Positions 24,551-33,185 of a stretch of 64,000 nucleotides of DNA are shown in pieces. The position numbers were made by a program, and so were the translations under genes. The notes below the pieces were generated by a model. It ran no database searches. It saw only the letters and a program-made list of their open reading frames with translations, and was not told where the DNA came from. The DNA is from Candidatus Cloacimonadota bacterium (GTDB taxonomy: Bacteria; Cloacimonadota; Cloacimonadia; JGIOTU-2), in the NCBI GenBank assembly GCA_030613025.1, contig JAUWMT010000005.1:20584-84583 (forward strand). Direction: 5' to 3'. The first letter of the stretch is position 1. Each line of letters opens with the position of its first letter.

Positions 24551-24821
24551 CAGGTCTCCTTTGAAAAGAGTTTCATTTTTTTGATGCAGAAAGGATTTAA
24601 GTTGTCAAGTTGTTTGGGATATTTACATATAAATACAGTTTGTTAAATTTGTTGACAGGGAAATTGGATTTTAAGTAATTACGAATACATATAATCTATA
24701 ATAAGAAAAAATATGAAAGTTAATTATATAAGGTATTATCTACAGTTACTTAACATAACAATGTATTTGCGATCTACTACACTTTATGTAGCGTTACGCA
24801 AACGAATCGGTATTCTTCATA
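24551..24821. promoter_or_regulatory. Upstream region of AbiE pair, with first direct-repeat copy
   Basis: AT-rich 271 bases. At 24636-24657 lies cagtttgttaaatttgttgaca, repeated exactly at 26497-26518; flanking bases also resemble each other. The repeat ends in TTGACA, a possible -35, and a tacatataat -10-like element lies at 24687-24696, too far for standard spacing. No gene is visible. Confidence 0.4.
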
Positions 24822-25610
24822 ATGTATTATAATCAATTAGAGAATTATCTCAGGGAAATTCAGTCATCAGGAAGATACGCAGTTACTTTGGATAAACTGA
24901 AAGACAAATTTAATATATCAGAAAAAGCTATACTACAAAGCATATATAGGTTAAAAAGTAGAAATCAATTAGCCCAAGTACGAAAAGAATTCTATGTGAT
25001 TATCCCCCCACAATACTCACACAGAGGAATGGTTCCCCCAACTTTATTTATAAATGATATGATGGACTTTCTTCATAGAGATTATTATGTAGGACTACTC
25101 TCGGCTGCAGCGTTACATGGTGCAGGACATCAACAACCGATGGAGTTTCAGGTGATAACAGAAAAACCACCTTTAAGAAAAATAAATAATCAAAAATTGA
25201 AGTTGAATTTTTTTACCAAATCTGAATGGAATGAAGAGGATATCATCGAAAAAAAAACTGATACTGGATACATCAAGGTTTCAACTCCCGAACTGACTGC
25301 ATTTGACCTTGTTAGTTATAGTAAAAAAATTGGTGGTATAAATCGTATCATACCGATATTAGAAGATTTGATCGAAAGCATTAAACCTGATCGATTAAAA
25401 GATACTTCCAAAAATCAAAAAAACACAACCATTCAAAGACTTGGATATTTATTTGATCAATTTGGGGATAAAACACTCTCCAATACTTTATATCAATCAA
25501 TCCGAAATGTAAGAACTCATAGTATCCTTTTGTCTCTTTCGCATAAGAAAAATCATAGTAAACTTAATAAAAAATGGAACATAATAATTAATACTTACCT
25601 TGATATTTAA
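24822..25610 (+). CDS. AbiEi-type antitoxin/transcriptional regulator
   Basis: Antitoxin of a type IV-like toxin-antitoxin (AbiE) system, 262 residues. The N-terminal winged helix (VTLDKLKDKFNISEKAILQSIYRLKSRNQLAQVRKEFYVIIPPQY) would bind its own promoter and repress it; the middle block YYVGLLSAAALHGAGHQQPMEFQVIT and STPELTAFDLVSYSKKIGG are the AbiEi-family core. The stop overlaps the toxin start as TAATG, giving translational coupling. The pair lies between 22-bp direct repeats, hinting at acquisition as a cassette. Family members can defend against phage. Confidence 0.88.
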   Translation: MYYNQLENYLREIQSSGRYAVTLDKLKDKFNISEKAILQSIYRLKSRNQLAQVRKEFYVIIPPQYSHRGMVPPTLFINDMMDFLHRDYYVGLLSAAALHGAGHQQPMEFQVITEKPPLRKINNQKLKLNFFTKSEWNEEDIIEKKTDTGYIKVSTPELTAFDLVSYSKKIGGINRIIPILEDLIESIKPDRLKDTSKNQKNTTIQRLGYLFDQFGDKTLSNTLYQSIRNVRTHSILLSLSHKKNHSKLNKKWNIIINTYLDI

Positions 25611-26398
25611 TGCTACCCAAAAGTTATATACATGAATGGAAAAAATTTGCTCTTTGGTCAGAAGACTCTCAGGTAGAACAAGACCTTATAATTGAAAAAG
25701 CACTTTTACATATATTTTCAGATTCTTATCTTCGGGAAAGGTTGGCACTTAGGGGTGGTACCGCTTTACACAAAATATACTTGAAACCACAGGTCAGGTA
25801 TTCTGAAGATATAGATCTCGTGCAAATCAAAAAAGAGCCAATTGGGAAAACAATAAACGCAATAAAAAAGCAACTTGATTTTATTGGCAAACCATCATTT
25901 AAACAAAAGCTAAACAATAACACGTTAATTTACCGATTCGAATCTGAAATTGAACCGATTATTAATCTTCGTTTAAAAATTGAAATTAATTGCCGTGAGC
26001 ATTTTACTGTAATGGGATACAAAGAAATTGAGCACACCATTAAGAATACTTGGGCAAATGGTTCATTCTCTCTCAAAACATACGCAGTTGAAGAAATGCT
26101 TGGAACAAAATTACGAGCTCTGTATCAACGAAAAAAAGGTCGAGACTTGTTCGATTTATACTATGCTCTATCCAATTTGGAACCGGACATCTCTTCCCTT
26201 CTGAAATGCTATAAGGAATATATGGCTTTTTCCGTGGACAATCCTCCAACGAAAAAACAATTTTTATTTAATATAGAAAAGAAACTCGGGGAGCCGGATT
26301 TTCAGGGAGATATTTATGGTTTGCTTAGGTCAGGAGTAGAGTATCACCAGCCAATAGCGTTTGAATTGGTAAAAAAAGAATTGATAGATAAATTATAA
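25610..26398 (+). CDS. AbiEii-type nucleotidyltransferase toxin
   Basis: Toxin of the AbiEii/AbiGii family, 262 residues, a DNA polymerase beta-like nucleotidyltransferase. The active site shows LRGGTALHKIYL and RYSEDIDLV (GG...S.DID). Downstream KTYAVEEMLGTKLRALYQRKKGRDLFDLYYAL is a family block with conserved Lys and Asp. Well-studied relatives block growth by modifying tRNA or other targets; the target here is unknown. The start codon shares one base with the antitoxin stop. Confidence 0.9.
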   Translation: MLPKSYIHEWKKFALWSEDSQVEQDLIIEKALLHIFSDSYLRERLALRGGTALHKIYLKPQVRYSEDIDLVQIKKEPIGKTINAIKKQLDFIGKPSFKQKLNNNTLIYRFESEIEPIINLRLKIEINCREHFTVMGYKEIEHTIKNTWANGSFSLKTYAVEEMLGTKLRALYQRKKGRDLFDLYYALSNLEPDISSLLKCYKEYMAFSVDNPPTKKQFLFNIEKKLGEPDFQGDIYGLLRSGVEYHQPIAFELVKKELIDKL

Positions 26399-26496
26399 AA
26401 TCTTAACTCCTTTAGTTTTTCATAATCATAAACTTGATTTTCAAGATAGGAATTGGATAAAGCTCTTAGTTAGTTCTGATTATTTATATACGAATG

Positions 26497-26518
26497 CAGT
26501 TTGTTAAATTTGTTGACA
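26497..26518 (+). repeat. Second copy of 22-bp direct repeat flanking the AbiE cassette
   Basis: cagtttgttaaatttgttgaca, identical to 24636-24657 and in the same orientation, 1.86 kb apart, one before and one after the toxin-antitoxin genes. Flanking similarity extends the match to about 40 bp (tattta.ata..aat.cagttt...ggaaat). Either a duplicated promoter or recombination footprints. Confidence 0.7.
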
Positions 26519-26603
26519 AGGAAATAGACTATAAACATTTAAAAAAATAATATTATTTTTGTCCGTTTATTATAATATATTATAAAGGAAAAATTATCGC
26601 TGG

Positions 26604-27455
26604 TTGAATAATAAATATATGGAAATTAAAAATCACTCTAAATACTATAAACCTTACGCTGCTGATATCTTAAAAAAAATACTTTTTGATAATATTGAAG
26701 ATATTGATATGTATGTAGAACAAATTATCATTTGCGATGATGACGATTTAGCAAATGAGGTGAGGAAATTTAATCCTAACAAGGGGCTAACTAACTTAAC
26801 AGGTTGTAGTGTTGAAGGTAAAACAATAAGAGGTTCTTTTAAATCAATAATTTTTATTTCTACAGTTGTAATCAAAGGTCTACTTGATAAAATTATTATA
26901 ACTGATGAAGAAAAAATCATTTTTAATGATGAGTCGCTAGTTCCCTTGAAAACAATATTCCATGAAGTAGGTCATGCTGTTAGAATTTCAAAACATGGTG
27001 AATTTAGGTTAAAAAGGTTTGCGGATAGTTATTTTGACATGCTAAATGAACACTGGAAAATATTACAAGATGAGTACTATGCGGAAAGCTATTGCTCAAA
27101 CTTACTCAAAATAAAACAATCATTATCATGGTATGGAAATTTTAATGATGAAGTTGAATCGAAAAATTTTTTATTATATTTTTCAGAATATATAGATAAA
27201 GAGAATAATCCAGACGGTGCTTATGCATTTTATATGCTTAATCATTATTATTTTATTCCATTATTTCAAAAAGCAGGTTTTTTACACGGGGCTAAATACT
27301 TTATTCGTCTAAAAAATATCAAAATTTGTCAAACTGTTAAGGAAATACAGAATTTAATGACTGAAAAAAATACTCATGTCCCTCAAGAATTCAATTCTAT
27401 AATACTTAAAAAATGGAACGAGTTTCGAATAGGAGATTTATTATCCAGAAATTAG
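26604..27455 (+). CDS. Hypothetical protein with HEVGH zinc-metallopeptidase motif
   Basis: A 283-residue soluble protein. LKTIFHEVGHAVRISKHGE holds an HExxH motif and DEYYAESYCSNLLKIK downstream offers a third ligand, an arrangement like ImmA/IrrE-type or other zincins; overall family not recognised. It starts at TTG 26604 (an AAAGGA sits 15 nt upstream, a long spacing) or at ATG 26619. It lies directly behind the AbiE pair and the repeat copy at 26497. The low GC of 26.6-27.4 kb, below that of its neighbours downstream, suggests transferred DNA. No signal peptide; no HTH partner beside it. Confidence 0.65.
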   Translation: MNNKYMEIKNHSKYYKPYAADILKKILFDNIEDIDMYVEQIIICDDDDLANEVRKFNPNKGLTNLTGCSVEGKTIRGSFKSIIFISTVVIKGLLDKIIITDEEKIIFNDESLVPLKTIFHEVGHAVRISKHGEFRLKRFADSYFDMLNEHWKILQDEYYAESYCSNLLKIKQSLSWYGNFNDEVESKNFLLYFSEYIDKENNPDGAYAFYMLNHYYFIPLFQKAGFLHGAKYFIRLKNIKICQTVKEIQNLMTEKNTHVPQEFNSIILKKWNEFRIGDLLSRN

Positions 27456-27502
27456 AATAGTAAATTAAAATTTAATAAATTAATACGAAAGAGTTGATTA
27501 AC

Positions 27503-27712
27503 ATGAATCCCAATATCCTCAAATTCCTCATAGCCATCATCGGTTTTGTCTTCCTCTGCTTCGGTTATAGAGGACTTACGAATGGAGAAGTCACCGTCAG
27601 ATTGGGTTACAAAATATCAAAAGAAGAGAAGCCGGCACTCTACTGGATCAATGTCATTGTCTATTGTGCCGCAGGTGTTACGGGGATAGTATTAGCACTT
27701 GTACTTCATTGA
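27503..27712 (+). CDS. Small two-helix membrane protein
   Basis: From ATG 27503 (GAAAGAG Shine-Dalgarno upstream) a 69-residue protein with two membrane segments, ILKFLIAIIGFVFLCFGYRGL and WINVIVYCAAGVTGIVLALVL, joined by a charged loop (NGEVTVRLGYKISKEEKPA). Not recognised. It precedes ogt on the same strand. Confidence 0.6.
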   Translation: MNPNILKFLIAIIGFVFLCFGYRGLTNGEVTVRLGYKISKEEKPALYWINVIVYCAAGVTGIVLALVLH

Positions 27713-27777
27713 ACTCACAGTGCGATGAAACAGGAAATTATTGACAAGAACCTGCACAGTTCGATCTACATAAATTT

Positions 27778-28239
27778 ATGAAATTCTACCAAAGCACAAT
27801 AAAAAATGATCTCGGCTTCATTACTCTCACTTTTTCGGATGAGGGTTTGCATACTTTAAATCTCAATGGCAATGTTGAGGATGTGATCTTTGAGCTTTCA
27901 AAGAATAACAAATACTTAACACAGCTCAAAGAATATTATGCGGGAAAGAGAAAAACCTTTGATCTGCCACTCGTACTTGTAGGAACTCCTTTTCAAAGAA
28001 ATGTATGGGAATACATTCAGCACATTCCCTATGGCGAAACTCAAACCTATAATGAAGTTGCTCAAGGTATAGGTCATCCAAACGCACAGCGCGCAGTAGG
28101 AAATGCACTTCATGTCAATCCAATCCCGATCATAGTTCCCTGTCATCGTGTCATCCGTTCAGACGGCGGACTAGGTGGCTTTGGTTTAGGAATAGATGTA
28201 AAACAAAAATTATTAGATCTCGAAAGACAACAGTTATGA
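27778..28239 (+). CDS. ogt: Methylated-DNA--protein-cysteine methyltransferase
   Basis: Suicide repair enzyme that removes methyl groups from O6-methylguanine. The 153 residues comprise an N-terminal RNase H-like domain and the C-terminal wHTH with TPFQRNVWEYIQHIPYGETQTYNEVAQGIGHPNAQRAVGNALHVNP. The acceptor cysteine is in IIVPCHRVIRSDGGLGGFG. It overlaps ispG by 4 nt (ATGA), so both are translated from one message. No clear Shine-Dalgarno precedes ATG 27778. Confidence 0.95.
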   Translation: MKFYQSTIKNDLGFITLTFSDEGLHTLNLNGNVEDVIFELSKNNKYLTQLKEYYAGKRKTFDLPLVLVGTPFQRNVWEYIQHIPYGETQTYNEVAQGIGHPNAQRAVGNALHVNPIPIIVPCHRVIRSDGGLGGFGLGIDVKQKLLDLERQQL

Positions 28240-29291
28240 TAAAAAGAAAGAAAACCAGACAAATCTCAGTTGGTAAAGTAAAGATTGGTGGCAATGCACC
28301 AATTTCAGTCCAGTCAATGACCAATACGGACACACGAGATGCAGAGAAAACACTCGATCAAATCCGGCAATGCGCAGCTCACGGTTGTGATATTATCCGG
28401 GTTGCATTACCTGACATGAAAGCTGTTGAAGCACTTCCGAAAATTTTGGACGGATCCCCCATTCCGGTCATCGGAGACATTCACTTCAATCATGAGCTTG
28501 CGGTCAAAGCAATTGAGAACGGAGTGCAGGGCATCCGTATCAATCCGGGAAATATCGGCAGCTCGGAAAAGATCAAAAAAGTTATCGATGCTGCAAAGAA
28601 TGCTAATATTCCTATTCGTATTGGTATTAACGCAGGTTCTTTGGAAAAGGATATAAAGAAGAAATTTGGTGTAACTGCTGATGCCCTTGTGGAAAGTGCA
28701 CTCAGGCACGTTCATTTTTTTGAATCACAAAATTTTTACGATATAAAACTCTCATTAAAAGCATCATCAGTTCCCTTAACTATATCTGCGTACAGAAAGA
28801 TCAGCGAGAAGTGTGACTTCCCGTTACATCTCGGCGTCACAGAAGCCGGTACGGCTTTCTCAGGCACGATTCGTTCTTCAATTGGCATCGGAACACTCCT
28901 TGCAGAGGGAATCGGCGATACGATACGCATATCGCTTGCAGATGAGCCCGTGGAAGAGGTCAAAGTCGGACTCGAACTTTTGCGAGCACTCGATCTGCGA
29001 AAAGGTCCGCACATAATTGTATGCCCCACCTGCGGAAGAACTGAAATCGATATCATAAGCATTGCAAAGGAAGTGGAAAAGGAAGTTCAAAAATTGCAGA
29101 TCAATAAAAATATATCCATTGCTGTTATGGGTTGTGTAGTGAATGGACCAGGTGAAGCAGAAGAAGCTGATGTCGGTATTGCAGGCGGGAAAGGTCAAGC
29201 AGTGCTTTTCAAAAATGGAAAAATAATCCGGAAAATTCCTGAGCAACAGATCGTAGCTGAATTGCTCAAAGAAATAAACATAATATTATAA
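28236..29291 (+). CDS. ispG: 4-hydroxy-3-methylbut-2-enyl diphosphate synthase
   Basis: Iron-sulfur enzyme of the MEP isoprenoid pathway, making HMBPP from MEcPP; 351 residues, the short bacterial form. The N-terminal TIM barrel begins with VGKVKIGGNAPISVQSMTNTDTRD, with DIHFNHELA and GIRINPGNIG. The 4Fe-4S ligands are in VCPTCGRTEIDI and AVMGCVVNGPGEAEEADVGIAGG. The first 4 nt overlap ogt. The Ppx-like gene follows after 7 nt, so an ogt-ispG-ppx operon is likely. Confidence 0.97.
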   Translation: MIKRKKTRQISVGKVKIGGNAPISVQSMTNTDTRDAEKTLDQIRQCAAHGCDIIRVALPDMKAVEALPKILDGSPIPVIGDIHFNHELAVKAIENGVQGIRINPGNIGSSEKIKKVIDAAKNANIPIRIGINAGSLEKDIKKKFGVTADALVESALRHVHFFESQNFYDIKLSLKASSVPLTISAYRKISEKCDFPLHLGVTEAGTAFSGTIRSSIGIGTLLAEGIGDTIRISLADEPVEEVKVGLELLRALDLRKGPHIIVCPTCGRTEIDIISIAKEVEKEVQKLQINKNISIAVMGCVVNGPGEAEEADVGIAGGKGQAVLFKNGKIIRKIPEQQIVAELLKEINIIL

Positions 29292-29298
29292 TTCCTCA

Positions 29299-30195
29299 AT
29301 GAAAACCATCTGTTCTGTCATAGATGTAGGAACTAATTCAATTCTGTTGCTTATTGCTGAGAAAGCAGACAATTCATGGAAAGTTCTTCATCGTGATGCA
29401 CAAACTTCCTCGCTTGGAAAAGGTATGAAAGATGGCTTCCTTACTAAAGAAGGAATTGCACTTGCCCAAGAAATTATTGAGAATTATATCACCATTTCAA
29501 AATCCTATCACGCAGAAAAAATAATCATAACCGGTACTTCTGCCTCGCGGGAGGCAAAGAATATTTCACAACTTTCCAACTGGCTTTCGGATAAGTATAA
29601 TTTGAAGTATCATATTCTTTCAGAAGAGCAGGAAATCTACTATATATATCTCGCAAACAAACACGAGTTTAACGAGCATGAAAATCTCATTATTTTTGAT
29701 ATTGGTGGTGGAAGTACTGAGTTCGTGATAGTGAAAAATGGCGATCTGGATTTCTCAATTAGCTTAAAAATGGGAGTTCGAAGACTTAACAATTTTTTTG
29801 ATAATGATGAGGAAAAATATGCTTTTTGTCAGAATATATTGGCACAGTCAGAAATTATTAAACATGCTCAAACTTCTTTTGAATGTGTCGGTGTAGGTGG
29901 TACAGTAACGAATCTTATTGCAGTGAAAAATGGTTTGAAAGAATGGATTTCAGAAAAAGTTCACAAACAGGTTCTTACTTTAGATGACGTTCTTCATTTC
30001 AAAGATTTGTGGAAGAAATTGTCTTATGAAAAGATAGAAAAACTCATTCCCTTTGATCCACACCGTTCCGATGTGCTGTTGTCAGGAACTATACTTCTTG
30101 AAAGTATTTTCTCTTATCTTGGTATTGATAAGATATTTGTAAGCGATTTCGGTTTACAGTTTGGAATTTTGCAGGATATTGAGAAATTTAACTAA
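29299..30195 (+). CDS. Ppx/GppA family exopolyphosphatase/guanosine pentaphosphatase
   Basis: ASKHA-fold phosphatase that degrades polyphosphate or pppGpp, 298 residues (short form without the C-terminal HD domain). Phosphate-binding loops are SVIDVGTNSILLLIAE and IIFDIGGGSTEFVIV; the family block MGVRRLNNFF and VGVGGTVTNLIAVKN are present. Which of the two substrates is used cannot be told. It converges with the zinc-ribbon gene, with only 3 nt between stops. Confidence 0.9.
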   Translation: MKTICSVIDVGTNSILLLIAEKADNSWKVLHRDAQTSSLGKGMKDGFLTKEGIALAQEIIENYITISKSYHAEKIIITGTSASREAKNISQLSNWLSDKYNLKYHILSEEQEIYYIYLANKHEFNEHENLIIFDIGGGSTEFVIVKNGDLDFSISLKMGVRRLNNFFDNDEEKYAFCQNILAQSEIIKHAQTSFECVGVGGTVTNLIAVKNGLKEWISEKVHKQVLTLDDVLHFKDLWKKLSYEKIEKLIPFDPHRSDVLLSGTILLESIFSYLGIDKIFVSDFGLQFGILQDIEKFN

Positions 30196-30198
30196 TCT

Positions 30199-30405
30199 TT
30201 AATTCGTAAAGAAATCAAAGATATTCATTAACGAGCTTGTAGCAGCTTTGTAGATTTCTGTGTATTTACAGCGGGTACAGGTAACTGTTGTAAATTTCTT
30301 AGACTGAATATTGAAAAGTTTGGTGAAAGTTCCACCTGTTGCCTGGAACTGGTCGGTTTCATATTCTGTGTTTTTGCACTTCGGGCATATCCATTTGCCT
30401 TGCAT
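30199..30405 (-). CDS. Zinc-ribbon nucleic-acid-binding protein
   Basis: A 68-residue protein of the COG3478 type. Cys pairs in KWICPKCKNTEYETDQF and VTCTRCKYTEIYKA would bind one zinc. The middle (ATGGTFTKLFNIQSKKFTTV) is the usual spacer. Role unknown; probable nucleic acid binding. Confidence 0.85.
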   Translation of the reverse strand: MQGKWICPKCKNTEYETDQFQATGGTFTKLFNIQSKKFTTVTCTRCKYTEIYKAATSSLMNIFDFFTN

Positions 30406-30757
30406 TTTGACTCCTACATATAAATATTTTTACCATGAAAAGCACGAAAACAGGTTTTAAAAGAAAATATTCTTCTAAACATTATTTTATCATTTTTGTG
30501 TATTTCGCTTGCCCCGTAAGGAAGAATGACTGTATCGGGGGTGTATTTCGCCTGCGTCGGCGTCCTGTCGGGGCGTAACGAAGTGAAGACTGAAGCGCAG
30601 TGAAGACGTGTTGTTCAGCATTTTTCTTATTAATAAATTTTACTTTTTTGTACCAAAACAAACAGCCCAGGCAGAGGGGAGGCCACCTAGGCTGAGGAGG
30701 TCTTTAAAGCAATATTACTACCGCTTTAAGGGGGGAAATTTTATATAAAATTAATCA
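30406..30757. other. Intergenic region downstream of rplQ with GC-rich repeats and hairpins
   Basis: No gene. Bases 30500-30620 are GC-richer and repetitive (gtgtatttcgcttgccccg..., gtgtatttcgcctgcgtcgg..., cgaagtgaagac, cgcagtgaagac). Bases 30663-30738 hold two hairpins in the minus-strand transcript leaving rplQ, the second a likely terminator (listed separately). Confidence 0.55.
30655..30694 (-). terminator. Probable terminator of the ribosomal protein transcript
   Basis: Read on the minus strand: CAGCCTAGG-tggcctcccctctg-CCTGGGCTG, a 9-bp stem with one G-T pair, followed by TTTGTTTTGG. A preceding hairpin, CCTTAAAGCggtagtaatattGCTTTAAAG (30701-30730), may add to it. Both lie 28-100 nt past the rplQ stop. 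Confidence 0.6.
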
Positions 30758-31522
30758 TTAAGATTTTTCTTTTTTAACTGATTCTTCAGGTTTTTCTTCT
30801 TTCGCAGATTCAGTTTCATCATTAGATTCCGGTTCTTCTTTCTTTTCTTCATCAACCTTTTCTTCGACTGTTTCCACTTCTTTTTCTGCCGGAACTTCTT
30901 CTACGACTCCCTCATTCAACGCTTCTTCCACTTCTTCTTTGCTCTCTTCAAGATCTTCCTGCTTCTCTTCAATTTCCGGTTCCACAGTCTCGGGAATTTC
31001 TACTTTTTCTTCAGTTTCTGGTTCCTTTTCAATCTCAACTTTAACTTCTTCTTTTTTCTCAGCTTTAGCTTTTGGCTTCTCTTGCTTTTTCTTCTCTACA
31101 GCAGGTTTCTTTGATGTTTTCGGTTTATCAGTTTTTGATTTCTTTTTCTTCTTATCAGCAATTTCTTCTTCTACAAATTCGACAATAGCTGTGGGAGCTG
31201 CGTCACCAATACGGAAACCGGTTTTAATTACTCGAGTATAACCGCCATTTCTGCTTTTATACTTTGGTGCTATTTCATCAAAGAGTTTTTTTACCAGATC
31301 TCTGTTTTTTAAAATTTTATATGCCTGTCTGCGTGCATGAACAGTACCTTTTTTTCCGTATGTGATCAGTTTTTCTGAAAGACGTCCTGTTTCTTTTGCA
31401 CGGGTAAGAGTAGTTTCAATTCTCTCATTTTGCAGGAGTGCTTTGACGAGATTATTCAAGAGAGCTTTTTTCTGCCCTAAAATTCTGCCAAATGATGTTG
31501 TGCCTTTTTTGCGATGTCTCAT
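30758..31522 (-). CDS. rplQ: Ribosomal protein L17 with long charged C-terminal extension
   Basis: Large-subunit protein near the exit tunnel. Residues 1-120 are standard L17 (MRHRKKGTTSFGRILGQKKALLNNLVKALLQNERIETT, GGYTRVIKTGFRIGDAAPTAIVEFVEE). Residues 121-254 are an unusual tail: a Lys/Ala-rich part (KKKKKSKTDKPK, VEKKKQEKPKAKAEKK) followed by a Glu/Val-rich acidic part (EVEKEPETEEKVEIPETVEPE) and a KKEKS end. Normal L17 has 115-130 residues, so the protein is about double. It starts within the rpoA stop (ATGA) and is the last gene of the block. Confidence 0.93.
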   Translation of the reverse strand: MRHRKKGTTSFGRILGQKKALLNNLVKALLQNERIETTLTRAKETGRLSEKLITYGKKGTVHARRQAYKILKNRDLVKKLFDEIAPKYKSRNGGYTRVIKTGFRIGDAAPTAIVEFVEEEIADKKKKKSKTDKPKTSKKPAVEKKKQEKPKAKAEKKEEVKVEIEKEPETEEKVEIPETVEPEIEEKQEDLEESKEEVEEALNEGVVEEVPAEKEVETVEEKVDEEKKEEPESNDETESAKEEKPEESVKKEKS

Positions 31523-32529
31523 TTTTGTTCCTCAATTTTTTTGAGAGCGTCAAGTTGGTCATCAATTTTTTTAATATCCATACCAAGTTTCAATCCGTAA
31601 CGGTCAAGTACAGTTTTCACTTCATCAAGAGATTTCTTGCCGAAATTACGCAGGCGCAGAAGCTGGTTCTCTGTTTTTGCAACCAGTTCTTTTACGAATC
31701 CGATCTTTGATGCTGCAAGACAGTTACTGCATCGGACACTCAGCTCAAGTTCGCCGACCTTCATTTTCATAAGTTTTTGAAGATTTCTCAGCTCAGGATC
31801 GATCTTTTCTCTCTTAATATATTTTGGTTCCTCTTTGAATTGAATAATTGCCTGGAAACAATCTTTCAATATTTTTGCTGCAAGACTAAGTGCTTCTTCC
31901 GGCACGATACTTCCATCAGTCCACATCTCAAGAATGATCTTGTCATAGTCGATCTTCTCATCAACTCTTTCCCTGCCGATATTGAAATTTACCTTTCGTA
32001 TCGAGGAATAAATTGAATCAATGGGGATCATCCCTATCTGTATTTCTGATGTATCATGTTCATTTTCACGAACGTAGCCGATACCGTTATTTGCCCAGAG
32101 TTCCATGTGAAAATCAACATCATCGACAAGTTCAAGGAGATACAGGTCTTTATTTATGATCTCAACGTTTTTGGGTACGGTGATCTGTCCTGCAGTGATT
32201 TTACCGGGACCTTTTATAGAAAGTTCGAGCTTCTCTTCTTTATTGCTGTTGATCTTGAGCACAAGATTTTTCAGGTTAAGAATAAGTTCGACATAGTCTT
32301 CCCGTGCCCCGGGAATCGCAGCATATTGATGCTGGAGTCCATGCACCTTCACAAAACGTACTGCGCCACCCTGTATTGTAGACAAAAGCACTCGACGGAA
32401 AGAATTTGCGATCGTAGTGCCGAATCCCTGCTCAAAGGGAGCGATGGTGAATTTACCATAGGTTTTTGAATAGGTCTTTTCGTCCTTATCAATATATGTA
32501 GGCATTTGTATTGGTTCTAAATCAACCAT
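31519..32529 (-). CDS. rpoA: RNA polymerase alpha subunit
   Basis: Scaffold subunit of RNA polymerase, 336 residues. The N-terminal dimerisation domain includes FEQGFGTTIANSFRRVLLSTIQGGAV and AIPGAREDYVELILNLKNL; the C-terminal helix-hairpin-helix domain that touches UP elements and activators is ELSVRCSNCLAASKIGFVKELVAKTENQLLRLRNFGKKSLDEVKTVL. Located between rpsD (15 nt) and rplQ (4-nt overlap), the standard alpha operon order. Confidence 0.97.
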   Translation of the reverse strand: MVDLEPIQMPTYIDKDEKTYSKTYGKFTIAPFEQGFGTTIANSFRRVLLSTIQGGAVRFVKVHGLQHQYAAIPGAREDYVELILNLKNLVLKINSNKEEKLELSIKGPGKITAGQITVPKNVEIINKDLYLLELVDDVDFHMELWANNGIGYVRENEHDTSEIQIGMIPIDSIYSSIRKVNFNIGRERVDEKIDYDKIILEMWTDGSIVPEEALSLAAKILKDCFQAIIQFKEEPKYIKREKIDPELRNLQKLMKMKVGELELSVRCSNCLAASKIGFVKELVAKTENQLLRLRNFGKKSLDEVKTVLDRYGLKLGMDIKKIDDQLDALKKIEEQK

Positions 32530-32544
32530 GTGTACTCCTATGTA

Positions 32545-33174
32545 TTATTTAGAGTAGAATTCAATAATTAATCTATGATCAATATCCTGCGGAAGCTGAT
32601 CTGCAGTTGGCAGAGCTTTCACATAACCCGAAAATTCTTCAGGATGAACTTCAAGCCAGTTGAACTGATCAAGTGACTTATGTGCTTCCATAGCTTCGTG
32701 GATATTGGGTATTTGTCTACTTTTACTTCTTATTTCTATCTTTTGTCCGGGTGCAATGAGAAATGATGGAATATCAACTTTTTTACCATCGACCAGCACA
32801 TGTCCATGATTAACAAGCTGGCGAGCAGCATTTCGTGAGGTTGCAAAACCCATTCTATAGATAGTATTATCTAAACGTATTTCGAGAAGTCTTAAAAGAT
32901 TTTCACCGGTCACACCCTTCATTTTGGATGCTTTCTTGAAATAATTCTTGAACTGTTTTTCAAGAAGACCATAGGTTCTCTTTGCTTTTTGCTTTTCACG
33001 AAGATGTATCCCATAGTCACTCAATTTTGCGCGATATCTTCTTTTACTCTCTCCGGGAGGAGTATTTCTGCGTTCAATACTGCACTTTTGAGTGTAACAA
33101 CGTGCACCTTTCAAAAAGAGTTTAACACCTTCTCTTCTACATAACTTACATTTTGATCCTAAAAATCTAGCCAT
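32545..33174 (-). CDS. rpsD: Ribosomal protein S4, zinc-binding form
   Basis: Primary 16S rRNA binder and assembly starter, 209 residues. The N terminus GSKCKLCRREG...GARCYTQKCSIERR contains the four Cys of the C+ (zinc) form. The S4 RNA-binding domain follows (RLDNTIYRMGFATSRNAARQLVNHGHVLVDGKKVDIPSFLIAPGQKIEI). In relatives S4 represses its own operon; no leader site was identified here. Confidence 0.97.
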   Translation of the reverse strand: MARFLGSKCKLCRREGVKLFLKGARCYTQKCSIERRNTPPGESKRRYRAKLSDYGIHLREKQKAKRTYGLLEKQFKNYFKKASKMKGVTGENLLRLLEIRLDNTIYRMGFATSRNAARQLVNHGHVLVDGKKVDIPSFLIAPGQKIEIRSKSRQIPNIHEAMEAHKSLDQFNWLEVHPEEFSGYVKALPTADQLPQDIDHRLIIEFYSK

Positions 33175-33185
33175 TCTGAATCCTC

